Below are positions 12,200 through 25,200 of a DNA stretch of 64,000 nucleotides, piece by piece; position 1 is the first letter of the stretch; every line of letters begins with the position of its first letter. The notes below the pieces were generated by a model. That model was not told the origin of the DNA, did not search any database, and saw nothing but the letters and a program-made list of their open reading frames with translations. Source of the DNA: Apis mellifera. Taxonomy: Eukaryota > Arthropoda > Insecta > Hymenoptera > Apidae. The stretch spans positions 10,352,086 through 10,416,085 of the forward strand of contig NC_037638.1 of assembly GCF_003254395.2 (NCBI RefSeq). Direction: 5' to 3'. Made by a program: the position numbers and the translations under genes.

Positions 12200-14567
12200 C
12201 GGCAAGACGGAGGGAATCGTGGAGAGGAGAGTGGAATGGTTATTATATTTATATATATATATATTTCTGGTCTGGCGGAGAAGGAACGGATAATGTACGA
12301 ATTAAAAGAGGAAGAAGTAGAGGGAAAAATTGGACGATCGGCGAAGATTGAGTTTCGAAAGGAATTTTCATCTCGGAAAGAATCGAGATTTCATTCGATG
12401 GAGTCGAAGCGTGGATAGAGGCGCGGCGGTAGCGGCTATGCCCGCCAGCAGAAAGAATTAAAAGTAAACACGCAGGCTCACGCGTTCCTCCGGGTTAGAG
12501 CAATTACGAGCCACGCCAGCTGCCGCGGAGTTTAAATTATAGAAATTACAAAACGCCCTCGCCCCTCCCTCCTCCTTCTTCTTCACCGCCGCCCCCTCTC
12601 TCGCTCTATCCTCTTTCGAAACCTTCGTCTCCCCGTAGACCAACATTTCCCCTTTCCTCCTCCTCTCTCTCTCTCTCCATAAACCGGCAGTGTTTCGTTA
12701 CTCGCGTATCTTTTTCCGAGAAACCTTCCTCCTTCTTTCACAAAAATGCGTACAAATGTATACATAAAATGTTACACTGTCGAGGCACGCAAGGATTTTT
12801 TCACGCGACGATACACGATTAATTGGACGTTCGAGACGTATCAAGAGATAGGAAAGAGATCGAACGAACGTAACGCGCTCCGAGGGGTTGGAAGAAGAAG
12901 CCAGAAGGGGGAGGATAAAAGAGGCCCGGTGGAGACAGGTGGAGGAACACGCCTCAAAGGAATATCCGTGGAAGATGGGAGGCGAGTGCGGCAGGCGCAG
13001 CAGGTTAAGTCAGGTTGCAGGTAACGCAACGAAATAACGCCGGTGGAATTCCTCGAGGCTGCCGCGCGGCTAATGCCATCGGCCCTCTTTGTCTCGCAGT
13101 GCCATCATTTTTCTCCGGTAATATATTTTATTGCTATCTCGGTCTCGCTCGCACCCGCGCCGCCGACGACCGCACCTCCTCCTCCTTCTCCTCCCGCTCC
13201 TCTCTCCTCCACCCCCGCTGGCATACCACCACTACATCTCCAACATCGCCTCCGCGCTTTTGCGACCACCGGCTTCTTCTCCTCCTTCACCTGTCTCTCC
13301 CCCGCCCCGCGACTCGCATCCACAAACACCTTCGCTCGAAACTCTCCACCACTACGCAACGCGATTCCAAATACTCCCCTCCCTTCCCCGCGGCCTTTAT
13401 TATACCTTTCCGTCCCTTTTCTTCTCCCTCCGTGTCCGTCCATCTATCCGTCTCCCTCCCCCCCGTACAATTTTCTACTCCGTCCTGCTCGTTCCGCGGC
13501 TAGCGTATTCCCACCACCGATGCGATCCGTGTATATCCGTCTCCTTCGCCCGAGTCTTCCGTTTCTTTTACCCGCGCGCACGCATATAAACGTATGTACG
13601 CGTATATGTATATGTATGTATGTATGTATGTATATCGAATCTCGCCGAGTTCTCCCGTATCTTTCCCTTTCTCTTAGGTCTTCGCTCGATGTTTCGTGTC
13701 GTGTTCCACGGACGGTGGAACGAGGAGTGAGATCGTCGAGGAAGAGAGCGAGAGAGGGAGAGAGGGGGGGGGAGGAGGAGGAAACGGGAGAGAAGGACGA
13801 GGATAGCGGCCGCGCGGAGAGCGCGACGAGGAGACAGATATAATTGTATCTAAATTATAATATACAAATAATAACAGCCGAACCGGCAGTCCGACGCCAG
13901 GGTACAGTTGCTCGAGAAAGTTTTCTTCTTCTCTCTGCTCTGTAAACGCGGGATAAGATTCCTAATCGGAAGGAAGAGGGGAGAGGGAGAAGGATGGAGG
14001 ACGGATATAGGCGAATCGATCGGGCGAGGACGAAGTGTAAACGTAACGATACTTTTATGCGATTTTTTTTCGATATATACGATTCGTATATCGAGCGGGT
14101 AAAAAAGTAGAGTCGAAAGTTGCTCGACTACGAAGCGTTGGAATTTATTAACTGATACACTGTTTAGATTGTCGAGTTTTATTTTAAGAATTAATAATAT
14201 TTCTTTTCAATTGGAAAGGACATTGGATCGTGAACTCTTCGAGTCGGTTTTCTAATTTGATCGACATTATTTTTCTCCGATTGTTTCCCAAGTAATTAAA
14301 CCTCGCGTACAACGTACAACGCTTTTGTAACGCGATTATATTCCTGCATAACCTCACTTCCGCGTTACGCGAGGCTTACCTTGGGTGCGTACGGTAGTAA
14401 CGTAGTTTCGAGAATTGTCGACGTTACAGTCGAGAAACAATAAAATCCGAGTGAAATGTGGAAAGAAGGAGGGGGGGAAAAAAGAGAGGAAGGAACGCAC
14501 AGTTGCAAAGCACAGAAACGAAACACCACTCGATGATTCGATTCATTCGAAAAACTAGCGAAAATGC

Positions 14568-14657
14568 GATTGGCTGCCGAATAGGAACGACAGGGGGCCG
14601 AGGATTGGCTGGAATTCGAACCGAGGTCGCGTGACGATGCGACGCGCGCCGCACGTG
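14568..14657 (+). promoter_or_regulatory. paired inverted CCAAT boxes with a downstream CACGTG E-box
   Basis: GATTGGCTG occurs at 14568-14576 and again at 14603-14611, 35 bp apart, the arrangement typical of NF-Y-type promoters. A GTGACG half-site lies at about 14631 and CACGTG at 14652-14657. It could be an intronic promoter or enhancer, or chance in CpG-rich DNA. Confidence 0.3.
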
Positions 14658-15347
14658 CATCTCTGTAACGTCTCTATTTCGGCGTCTCCTTACGGTATGG
14701 GGCAAAGAAACGACGTACGTTCGTTCGTTCGTGCGCGATACTCGAATTTTCGACGGAAAGGGAGCACAAAAAAGACTCGGACACGCGTTTTTCTTTGCGT
14801 TGTTATACTCGCTGTATCCTGCTGTTGCAGAAGTACCGTCTGTTACCTATTTCTCTCTCTCTCTCTCTCTCTCTTTCCTTTCCCTCATTCGTCCACTCTC
14901 GCTTCCCCTCCACCCTCCTCGTTCGTCCTTGTTCTCGTGTCTCTTCCTTGACTAGGGATCTCCTCGGCTGCCGGCAGCGCGCGTACAAAAAGGGAACACG
15001 ACGAGTTCGGGGTTAAGTTTTTCTTGTCTAAGAAGGCGAGGAGATAAAGAGGGGGAGTGGGAGGAGGGAGGAGGGGAGAGCGGGAGAAAGGTGGAAGGAG
15101 CGGGGAGGGGGAAGGAGGCGAGGCAACCATCTGGAATCCAAGTCGGTGGGTAAGAAAAATAAGCTTGGTGGGAGTAATAATAAAGAAATATGTTTCTCTT
15201 CGGTCAGAGCCCCACCGCCACGTTTCGCTTCTCTCCCTTTCTTCCCTCTACCTTCCTCTCTACCTCGCAGCCGCCTCTCTCTCTCTCGCTCTCTCGCTCT
15301 CGCTATCCTCGCGAAACGGACGCGAATACTTTCGTATATTATACACG

Positions 15348-15358
15348 ACACAATGTGT
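15348..15358. promoter_or_regulatory. ACACAATGTGT palindrome, Doublesex-like core
   Basis: An 11-bp perfect odd palindrome around A containing ACAATGT, the core of Drosophila Doublesex/DMRT sites. Flanks fit most of the RNNACWAWGTNNC consensus. In Drosophila, Dsx regulates bab through an intronic enhancer, so a site inside a bab intron is suggestive but not evidence of conservation. Confidence 0.25.
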
Positions 15359-16588
15359 TTTAACGACGAAACCTTCGCCGTGGATAGCAATCGCTGCCGA
15401 GCGAACCGTGCGTTGTTTCGATCTCTTCTCTCTCGTCCATCCGGAGGAAGGGGGGGGGGGAGAATGGTTCGCCCGCGCGCTTCTATTAATCGGTGTGTAT
15501 CATCGTTTCGCCCGCCATGCTCGACGAAACCTTTCCCTCCCCTCCACAGGCACGAGACCCGCTAAGTTTAAAAATTTTAAACCTCGAAAAGTTTGAAAAT
15601 AAAACGCGGGAAAAATAATCTATCGGGCCGTTCTCACGCGATCACGATTTTTATCGCGGCGCCAATTCAACGTGTCGTTGCCGCCAAATTCTTTCTTTCG
15701 TAATATATATATATTCGATCGAGGAACAATTTTTCCGAAAGAAAAGGAGAAACGATATAATTCATAATACACGATACGATACGATCATCATGGTATATTT
15801 CGAAATCGTTAAATAATAACCTCGATTTAACAACAATTAATTATAATCGTAGAAAATTCTCCAGGATTTGCACGTAAGAATACGTAGATAAAAATGTTTG
15901 ACTTTTGCGGATATTAACAGATAAAATGATACACGCACGCACGCAAGTATAATATCGATTAATACCAAAGGAATATGCATATATGTAAATTTTATTTTAT
16001 ATATATATATATCGTAATTATCCTATTATACGTATTATTACCTCGTAACGTGGGTGCGGTGGATTTAGAATCCGCGTAGAATATACGCGTATATCGAATA
16101 AACATTATTCACGATATATATTTATATCTTTTTCACGGAAGAAAAAACAACCTCGCTCGATTACTAATCAAAAATGAATCTCATCTCTCCTATCTTTCCC
16201 TCGAAATTCGTCCCGCTCAATTCACGACCAAGCTAAAACTTCTCCTCCAGGATGAAACTAGCCCCGAGGAACAGGTGTAGCCCGGGCAGAAAGAGGCGTG
16301 TGCTCGAGGGATGGACGGATGGATAGCCGGGTACGGGACAGTGCGTACGGCGATCGAGAAAGCGGAAACGGCGGTGTATCTTAGGGGGGAACAATGAGAG
16401 AGGAAAAGAAGGATGATGAAAGGAGAGTCGAGAGAGAGAGAGGTTGGCCGCGTTTTCTTGGAAGGAGGGGGCAATCGGAAAAAACGGAAATGGCCTGTAG
16501 TTTTCGCATAATCTGCGAGCCACGGCGAGGCCTAATGTCAGTGTTCCACGATTACCGTGGAAATCGAGAGGCGTGCCGTAGAAAGGCA

Positions 16589-16610
16589 GAGAGAGAGAGA
16601 GAGAGAGAGA
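16589..16610. repeat. (GA)n microsatellite
   Basis: Eleven GA units. Confidence 0.9.
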
Positions 16611-19142
16611 CGGCGGCGCGGGCGGAGGCGGAGACGGGGAGGAAAAGGAAGCGAGTTATATTTTATATGACAGCGTGATTGCATTTCCCAGAACAAACAT
16701 CGCTCTGGCCGAGCGAGCGCGCAAGAAAACGTCGGCGTTAATCGCGGCTCTCCGTTTCTACTCCCCTCGCCCATCCGTCCCTTCTTTCACCCCCTTCTCC
16801 CTCCTTTTCCCTTCCGTTTTCTTCTTCTTCTTCTTGGTCGTGGTATACCACTTCATCGTTCTTTCCTTCTCGTAGATTTGTATTTGTTCATCGTAATTCG
16901 GTCAGAAATTTCTTTCGACGGAGAGAATTAATGCTTTAATCTTGCAATTGAATAAATTTTTGGAAGGAGAGCTCTATTATATTTTTAAAAATTCCGTTTA
17001 AATAGTTATAATAGAATCTATCCCATCGAAAATAGATTCAACTCTTGTGTATCGACTCTTTTTCTCTCTCTCTCTCTCTCTTTTTGCGATGTTGCGTCTA
17101 GCGTGACTTAAAACGTGGATATTTTATTCTGGTATATCCAATATTTCCAGTTTGTCCTGGTTTTATTTCTTCGACGAATCTTATTATGTTTAGACTGTGC
17201 GCAAGTATGTGTGTGCGTGTGCGTGTATACATATTCAGATTGGATATTGCGTTTAAGACGTGACAGCATTATCGCTCTTTCTCTTTTTATCGCAATTTAT
17301 TTATTTATTTAATATTTATATTCATATTTACGATCAACCTGCCGATTAGCTTAAAATGTCATGTCGAACAACTTTCTTCTTTACGCATAATCGATATTTC
17401 GCTTAAAAAAAAAAAGAAGAAAAAAAAAAAGAAAGGAAGAAGAAAAAAAAAAGAATAAAACTTTCGAAACTTCACGAACAACACGCTTCAAGGTTTCTTC
17501 TTCCGAAGAAAAAAAGACGTGGCCATCCCTATATATTATTATTATTTACATCGAACAATTACAATTAGATGAAAAGAAAAAAAGGAAAGAACGAACGAAA
17601 TAGATGAGTATCGAAAGAAATCGCGAATACAAAATTTATATCCGGCGCGAATTTCCGTATTTCCGACGAGGAATGTATATACATATATATATATATATAT
17701 ACACGAGGAAAGAGGATATCGCGAATAAAGCAAGAGTTGAGAAATAATTAAAAGTCTAAGCTAAAAGGTAGGAAAGAAGATAGGAGAAACAGAGAGAGAG
17801 AGAATATCGCGCGATCTCTTCCCCGCCCCTCCCCGCGAAGCTTTCTTCTTCCGCGTGCATAGAAGAAGTTGGCCCGTAAGTAATTTTCACGATTATTTCT
17901 TCTTCCCCCCTTTCTCCAGCTGTGCTTCCCTCCTCTCTACTGCGGTCCCGCATTCCTCTTTTTCATTCTCTCTCTCTCTCTCTCTCGCTCTTCCTCCCTC
18001 CTTCCCTTCCTCTCGGTAAAATTCTACGGTCAGGACTATTTGTTCGCGGACTTATCTGTATTTTATTATACCCGAAGTTTTCACGCTCTCCCTTATCTGT
18101 TCTCGTGTTTACTATACGATATTTATAGCTCCGCTCGTCTGTGCTCGGCGCCGGTTATTACTGCGCGCGCTCCGCTAGAAGAAGAGTGGGCCGTTGTACC
18201 GAAATGCCGCGGGAAGAAGAACGCGGGCAGGCAGCGAGCATTGAGAGAAAAGGAGAGAGAGAGAGAGAGAGAGGGAGGGAAGGAGAAAAAGCAAGCTACA
18301 AAGAGACAGATAAATCGTTTACTTTCTTGTTCTCTTCGTGGAAACGAGTTTCCCCCTTTTTCCTCTCCGCCGAGAAATAGGCGAAGAATAACAGAAACAA
18401 AAATAATAATACGAGGAGGGTGAGTGTTGGGGGAGGGGGCGGCTGAGGGCCGACCGTGATCGACCGGCCTCGGATGTGCAGGTGTGTCCCGCGAGACTCG
18501 CGTTTTCTTTACGCGTTTTTATACGCGTTCGTGAGAATGGAAAGAGAGAGAGAGAGAAAAAGGATATCGTTCGGGAGGAAGAAGGGAAGAGAAGGTGTTC
18601 GAGAAGGAAAGTGGAATGACTCGTTTCATGGAAATTGCTTAATCCTTCGGCCAAAGTTTCGAACGACTCCGTTGGCATTAACGTAACCTTTCTATGGTAT
18701 TACGGATCGTAATTATTATCCGTAACGTAGGTATTATTATTATTCGCGAAATTAGGCCCTTTCCTGTCCCAACCTAACCTCCAATCCCTCCGTCGTCAAG
18801 GATAACAGGCAAATATCGAATAACCGATCCTAACTCCGTTTCAAAGAGACAAACCTAAAACCTAACCTCCCTTTTCTCAAAGTTTTTTCCAAATCTTTAT
18901 ACGTAGCTACTATAAAAAGGACGATTTCTATAATTTTATAAGAATTATCCAACTCTCCTCCGTTCATCGAGAGACAACTTGTTGGTCGAGGCGGATAATA
19001 GCGAGGAGAGGGCAGTAAATCCGGGAGCGAGAGCGGAGAGTTTCTTTGGAAAGCGTTTTCGGGTAATTAGCGTCGCTTGGTGGAATGCCGGAACGACAGC
19101 TCTCGCGAGCGCCTCGAAGCGGAGGGGAGAGGAGCGGGCGCG

Positions 19143-19168
19143 GGCGAGCGAGCGAGCGAGCGAGCGAA
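19143..19168. repeat. (GCGA)n tetranucleotide array
   Basis: About six GCGA units, then GAAC/GAAC variants. The reverse strand reads TCGC. Confidence 0.85.
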
Positions 19169-19228
19169 CGAACGTCGAGTCGCATCGCGTCCGGGGGACG
19201 TAACACGCGGATACGTTGCCACGGCAAG

Positions 19229-19330
19229 CCAATAATTATTGTTTTTACCCGGCAGCAGCGGGCCGCAATTAAAAACTGTTTATTTATTCAGCTCCGGCTT
19301 TTTAGCATTCGCCCTCACCCCGGGCGAGGC
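19229..19330. promoter_or_regulatory. candidate enhancer-like island
   Basis: Low-repeat sequence with CCAAT (19229-19233), the palindromic homeodomain-type AATAATTATT (19231-19240) and TGTTTATTTA (19277-19286), a forkhead-type site. Clustered developmental motifs inside an otherwise low-complexity intron are the only support. Confidence 0.3.
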
Positions 19331-20493
19331 TAGGGACGCGGCGGCGGCGGCCGCCTCCACCATCATCCACACGCCATCGGCCACCACGATTTTTCGGCTT
19401 GGCTCCGATGCCGTTTCCAATTTCCCCGGGAACGGTGTGTCATTTTCCAGTCCGGGCGTTGAGCCGGACGAGAAAAAATTATATACCCGATCCGTAAACG
19501 GACATTGAAAAACGTAATGACCGCCCCCGCTCTTTTACCGACCGAGTTTCACGGCTCGAGGCGAAAGGGAATCATCAAAGCCTCGAGTGTCGCGCGTCTT
19601 AAAATCGCCTCGACTCGAGAGTAGAATTTCGAGACGCGAGTGTAGCCGGCAATGGCTATGTATCCCGCGTCTATATTCGTACACACTTGTTCCCTTCTTC
19701 CCGACACTGACCTACCCTCTCTCCCCCGATATATTTCGCGCGCGACGAAGGTCGAACCCTCCCCCCCTTTTGGATTCGGCGGGTAGAGAAGCAATAGTAG
19801 TGGTAATAGTGGTAGTGGTAGTAGGATCGGGTACGCGACGCTATCTCTCGCCGAGATTTATTATTTAATCTCGCGTCACGATATTTATTATTGCACGTAA
19901 CCCCGTGGGTCTATAAAAATATCGCGCGCGTTATCGTGCATGTACCGTCCGGTCAATAACAAGCTGACGATACCTTGTGCCGCGTGTCGAAATCGAGCAC
20001 GCAATTTTTCCTCCTCCCCCCTCTGCTTTTTTTCGCGTACGCAAGGAGAAGAAGAGAACGGATTCCATATACGTATATACATATATACATACGCGACAAG
20101 AGTATAGGGAAGACAAAGAGGGAGAGAGAAAGAGAAAGAGAGAGAGAGAGAATGGTATGAAAGAAACACGGGTTACACGCCACGCGGTCGAAGCGCGCTT
20201 CGTTGGTCGCAACGCGAGAAGGACACGACGGTGCGTGAACGGCGAGGGGGCTGCGAGGGGGCGGCGGAGGAGGAGGAGGAGGGGGAGAAGTTAGAACAAA
20301 TAAAGCGATAAAATATATAATATTACGTCGTATACCGCCGGCTGGTCGACTCGTGCATTCCAGAGTGCATTGCCCTCGCAAATACTCCCCCGGCCTTTCC
20401 GACGAGGCACACGTCACGCCGGCCTTAATACGAAATTACTGCTAAAGCGTGCCAGCGCGTACGCTTTTCGCCGCGAATTTCTTTCACGATCCT

Positions 20494-20521
20494 CCTTCCT
20501 TCCTTCCTTCCTTCCTTCCTT
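20494..20521. repeat. (CTTC)n tetranucleotide array
   Basis: Seven CTTC/TTCC units. Confidence 0.9.
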
Positions 20522-21128
20522 TTCTCTCGCCCGCCGATTTTCGCCTCTCTCTTTTCGTCTCCTTCTTCCGCTTCAGAATGCGTCCACGCGGTGCATTTTT
20601 GCGTCATGGAAGGTCATGGAAGCTTATTGTTTCCCTCGTCGACGATGAAATTTGTGCAGAGATCGATTGTTGTTGCGTTGAATGCACGAAGAAAGGAAGA
20701 AAGGAGTTTTGGAAGAAGTTGGTGGTGCGAGGTTTCTTTTTTTCTTTTTTTTGGCAGGAAGGGAGGGCGGGAATGAGATAAACTGTTGAATGAAACTGTT
20801 GATCGTGCGCGCGATATATTTTATCCGATACCCGTGCTCGTTTTCAACTTGAATTCGCAGGGATCACCTGGCCAGATAAGCCAGATCCATATTGGTTTGG
20901 AAAATGGTAAAGGGGGGAGGGAGGGGCATTGTTGCACGGAGATATTCGCAAAGAATTTTTTTCGGGGGGCGCCTTAATAATGAATATGATATTTTCCTTT
21001 ATTTTACAATTTTAAAAAAACTATTATCGAGTGTTAACGTTCTCGTTTCTCGAATAATAATAACCGAGAATATATAAGGTTTCTCCATTTTGAAAAATGT
21101 ATGTAAAAAGGAAATTTGCGATTTACAT

Positions 21129-21153
21129 ATTATTATTATTATTATTATTATTA
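21129..21153. repeat. (TAT)n trinucleotide array
   Basis: Eight ATT/TAT units in an A/T-rich stretch, with a (TA)n at 21229-21254 close by. Confidence 0.9.
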
Positions 21154-21222
21154 CGTACAGTATAACGATATACATATTCATATGTAGAAGAATATAGAAG
21201 AAACGGGTTACGAAATTACGAG

Positions 21223-21253
<31 letters not shown>

Positions 21254-22158
21254 AATGTAGAATGAAGTTTAAATTCGATGCTGGAACAAAATGGTATAGT
21301 TTCATATTTAACGGAAAAATGCGTTATCCGACGTAAAAATGTAACATTGAATATCTTTATTTTTTTAAAACGATTTTCGACTCGGTCCGTTTAATTCGTT
21401 TATGGAGTGTTTCGGGCAAAATTAAAAAAGAAAAAAAAAAAAATAATCGCATCCTTCCTTCCCTTCCAATATCTCGAACAATTTCCTTTTACGAAAAATC
21501 CAAAACTTAACACGTAAGAAAAGAAAAAAAAATTTTATCCGACGCGATAATATTCTGCTTGTAAATTTATATAAAGATAACAATACTTCTTAAAAGGAAA
21601 AAAAAAATATACACAAAGATGCGAACAAATGCGCTTGTACAATAACGAAGAAGAAGAACGAACAACACGACACGAGACGAGTGAAATTTCGAAAGCGAAA
21701 CTTTTTCGAGAGAAAAAAAAAAAAAAAAATCTCCCGAAGATGCTCACAGACGATACTCGCCCGATCAAGAGATGAACCGTATACGTATCCCCAACAACAG
21801 AGATCGCCTATCTTTCCTTCCATACTCTTACGATAAACAAAGGGGGCTCCGCGGTACCGAAAATACCGCGCCGCGTTCGAGAGAAACACGCGTGTAGTGG
21901 AAAGATGAGTTACGATCGGCGAAACCGTCTACCGTTTTGAAAGAAGGCAGCTGCCAAAGGATTTTAGGGCCAATTACGGACGTCCACTCAGGGACGGGGT
22001 CGTAAATAATTTTGCCCCGGCGAGGAGTGGTGGTGGTGGAACGGAGAGAGACAGAGAGAAAGAGGGAAGAGAGGAGGGGAAGGGCGATCTCTCCTCCGTC
22101 GTAAATACACCGGGCCAAGTATAAAAATGATCCCCGCGGTGGAGGGAATAACACACAA

Positions 22159-22183
22159 CCGAAACCGAAACCGAAACCGAAAC
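22159..22183. repeat. (CCGAAA)4 hexanucleotide array
   Basis: Four perfect CCGAAA units, an unusual period in this window where dinucleotides dominate. The reverse strand TTTCGG gives a spurious Phe-Arg-Phe-Gly translation. Confidence 0.9.
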
Positions 22184-22260
22184 GAGAAAACAAACCGGAA
22201 ACGAAAAATCGTCCCCCCTCTCCCTTCACGTTTATACACGTATTTTTACATATTAAAGTA

Positions 22261-25200
22261 AAATAAATTCCGTCCCAGTGGATTAAGCCCAGCCCGTTAA
22301 CGCATTACGCGGGGATTCCCGTGTTTTTACCGCGTTTCCGGCCAGTCAACGGCCAACTTGTTCAAAGCGATATTGATTTTCATTAAAATTTTTATACATT
22401 TCATAACGGATCTTTTATTTCATGAATGCGCGCGCGCGTCTCCCCCTTCCCTCCCCTCTTCTCCCCGCCCCCGGTTCTTTTCCGGATTTTATAATTGATC
22501 GAGTAATTCCCGGGAAATTTGCATTTTAATGCCAATGAGAATTTCTGTTTACGCAGGATTTGAAAATGGCCCGTACGTAATACGCGTTAATAAAAGTGAA
22601 CGAGGCCACGCGCCTCGATATCCCGACACCTACCACCACCACAACCACCACTACTACTAACGCTACGGGGGCGACCTCGATTATCTCGACAGGGGAGGGG
22701 AGAGGGTGGAAGGGAATTTTGAAGAAGAAGGAGAAATTTCGTACGATTTTTCTTCTTCTTCTAAAAACTTTGTTCGAAGAAAACTTGTTCTTCTTTTTTT
22801 TTTTAAATATAACCGTCGGTTGCGTAAACAAAATTTATAAATGGACACGCGTGTCTTTTTATTTTTTTCGCGACGTCTATCTTTTCGTCGAATAGAGAAG
22901 AGGAGGAAGAAAAATTGCGCCACGGAGAGAAGAAATACTGGAGAGAGTAAGAAGAAGAAGAGATGACGATGCTCACACGTTCCTCCTCCTTCTCGTCCTG
23001 TTTCTTCTTCTCCCGTTTGACAAACTTTATAAACGGTTAAACTTCTCGTTGACAGAGAGGCTTCGAGGTCCACGCGCCGCTTTCCTTCGGAATCACCGAG
23101 TAAGAGGAAAGGAATTCCGATTAATCCCTCCCCTCGCCTTGTCCCTCGGAGAACGCCGGCCATTGGATTGGGAAACCTTTTCTTTTTTTTTTTTCTTCTG
23201 TCGCGGTAAATCAACCTTTTTCTTCGTATAATAGGGCGCGCTCGCTTTAATATCTCCCCTCGGAGAGGAGAGAGAGAGAAAGGGAAGGAGATATTTTTCC
23301 ACGAGTTATATTATATCGTACGGAGGATGCGTTCGACTCGTATTCGAATTTTTTCATCGTACGATTGTTCGATCCCTCGCGAAATCGAAGGTGGCGAAAC
23401 GTAAGAAATAAATTACGGAGTTGAGAAAACGGTTACGAGGATATGGTTGGTTCGCGACGGGTTGCGCAACCCGTTTCAGCTACGAAATTAGCATTCGGGG
23501 CTAATAAATCAAAGCCGGATTGACTGGATGAAAATTAGATTTTTGTTATTAAATATCGGCGGTTAAGAGAGGCTCGTAATCTTGCAAAATAGTGAAACGA
23601 TAGAATTTTGAATTCGGTGAAATTAGATTAGATAGATCCGTCGTATGAATCTCGATTCGTATCCGTAAGAAACAAAGAAGAGAAGCTTCGAATCGATATC
23701 TCTAAACTCTGGAAAACGCTTGGAAGAAGCGTTGGATGACCTCCCGCGTAACCATTTCACTCGGTTCCGCTCCGAAAAGATTCATCCGGATCGAGCAACG
23801 GATGGAGCCGTCGTTACTTTTTTTTCGGGGCTCGAAAGAATTGGTGGAATTGCGCTAAGATACGCCGAGTACAAATACAGAGTCGTGCGCGTACATGTAC
23901 GTGTACATTGTGGACGCGGAGTGAAAGAGGCGAATCGCAAAGAGGGGAGAAGATGGGGGACGAGGCCAATGCGTGTGTACATAATGATCATAATGATATA
24001 CAAATAAAATATTCGCGGTGGTTTCTTCTCTCGAACACACCTACTCGATGCCTTCTACGCAGTGTCCCGAAAGTAGGCGCATCAGCCTTGAACGTATACA
24101 ACGAGATCCACGCAACGAGATTAACCATTTCTTACACACACACACACACAAGTTTAACGAGCAGTTTGAATGAACTCGAGGGGGCCTTTCGAAAATGGCG
24201 CGATTCGGCCAGCCTTTTCTTCCAAGATAATTAACCTTGAAATATTTTCATCCTCCCTTCTCTCTCTCTCTTTTTTCTTCTTTTATCAACGAATGTATAA
24301 TAATCGGGACAGATTGAAAGGAACACGAGTAGTCATAAGTCTTCTTCTTTCTTCCAACCCTCGAAAACTACTATTTCAGATATACGACGCGGAACCACGT
24401 GGCTCGAGTGGACGCAATCTCTGGCCGAAACGATCCTCCTCTCCAAAATTTCCAAACGTTCGAAACCCGCGATACCCGTTGAACGATCGCGTATCGGCGA
24501 TCGTTATCGCCGGTGAAAAATCTGTCACCCCTTAAACCGAACCAGCTATAAATCTCGCCTACCCATCCTGTTATCTATGCCTGACTGACGCACCGTTCGT
24601 CCTTGGTTAATGGCGAGTACAAGAATTTCCTTCCCTCTCTCTCTCTCTCCATTAACCAATCTCATCGTACTCTCGGCATCTTTGCAACAACAATTTCCTA
24701 CACAAACGTGCAATGATACACAATTGGAGAAAAATTTCAATCCTGGCCCGAAAGTGACGGAAAACAAGAGAAGAAGGAGGGGGAGGAAGAGTGCAACGCA
24801 CCCCGTAGACGACGAGGACGAAGACCGCCGCCGCCGCCGCCGACGGTGCCGCCATTGTGCACAGCGTAGAATAAATAACGCCGTGGTAAGAATGCCGCGG
24901 GAGATATTATACGGCGACTACAGTGTGGTGCAGAAGTAGGCCACCATTACAATATTTTATTACAAGGCACTAACGTACAATCTAACGTGCTCGTATGCAT
25001 TCGTAATGAACGTATATGAGTCGTGTCGAACCTACTCTCTCTCTCTCTCTCTCCCTCTCCGCCCCCTCCTCCTCCTCCTCCTGCTCGCAGAGCGCGCGGT
25101 CTCTACGCACACCGAGTGTTTTATTGAAATTTATGACTACCCGGCTTTGTGTGGATACGAGCGCTCGGCCGTGTGCGTGTACGCGCGCGCATACACACGC

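Larger units (their letters stand above)
10498..16060. other. bab intron 1: non-coding with repeat arrays and a CCAAT/E-box cluster
   Basis: Includes poly-T (10669-10692), a G-quadruplex motif (10830-10854), (TC)n (11125-11149), the pentamer array (12080-12199), (TATG)n near 13611-13633, (TC)n near 14851-14875 and A/T-rich DNA from 15600. Long frames such as plus 13043-13843 are Pro/Ser-rich low-complexity translations. No exon recognised. Confidence 0.55.
16061..22260. other. bab intron 1: non-coding, many microsatellites
   Basis: Contains (GA)n (16589-16610), A-rich DNA (17403-17454), (TA)n (17682-17701), (CT)n (about 17968-17984), (GA)n (about 18255-18272), (GCGA)n (19143-19168), (GA)n (about 20130-20150), (CTTC)n (20494-20521), (TAT)n (21129-21153) and (TA)n (21229-21254). 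A complex island at about 19200-19330 holds CCAAT, AATAATTATT and a forkhead-like motif. No coding exon recognised. Confidence 0.55.

Noticed and set aside
13043..13843. 266-codon plus-strand frame
   Set aside because: Pro/Ser-rich low complexity over pyrimidine-rich DNA, with a second overlapping frame equally open.
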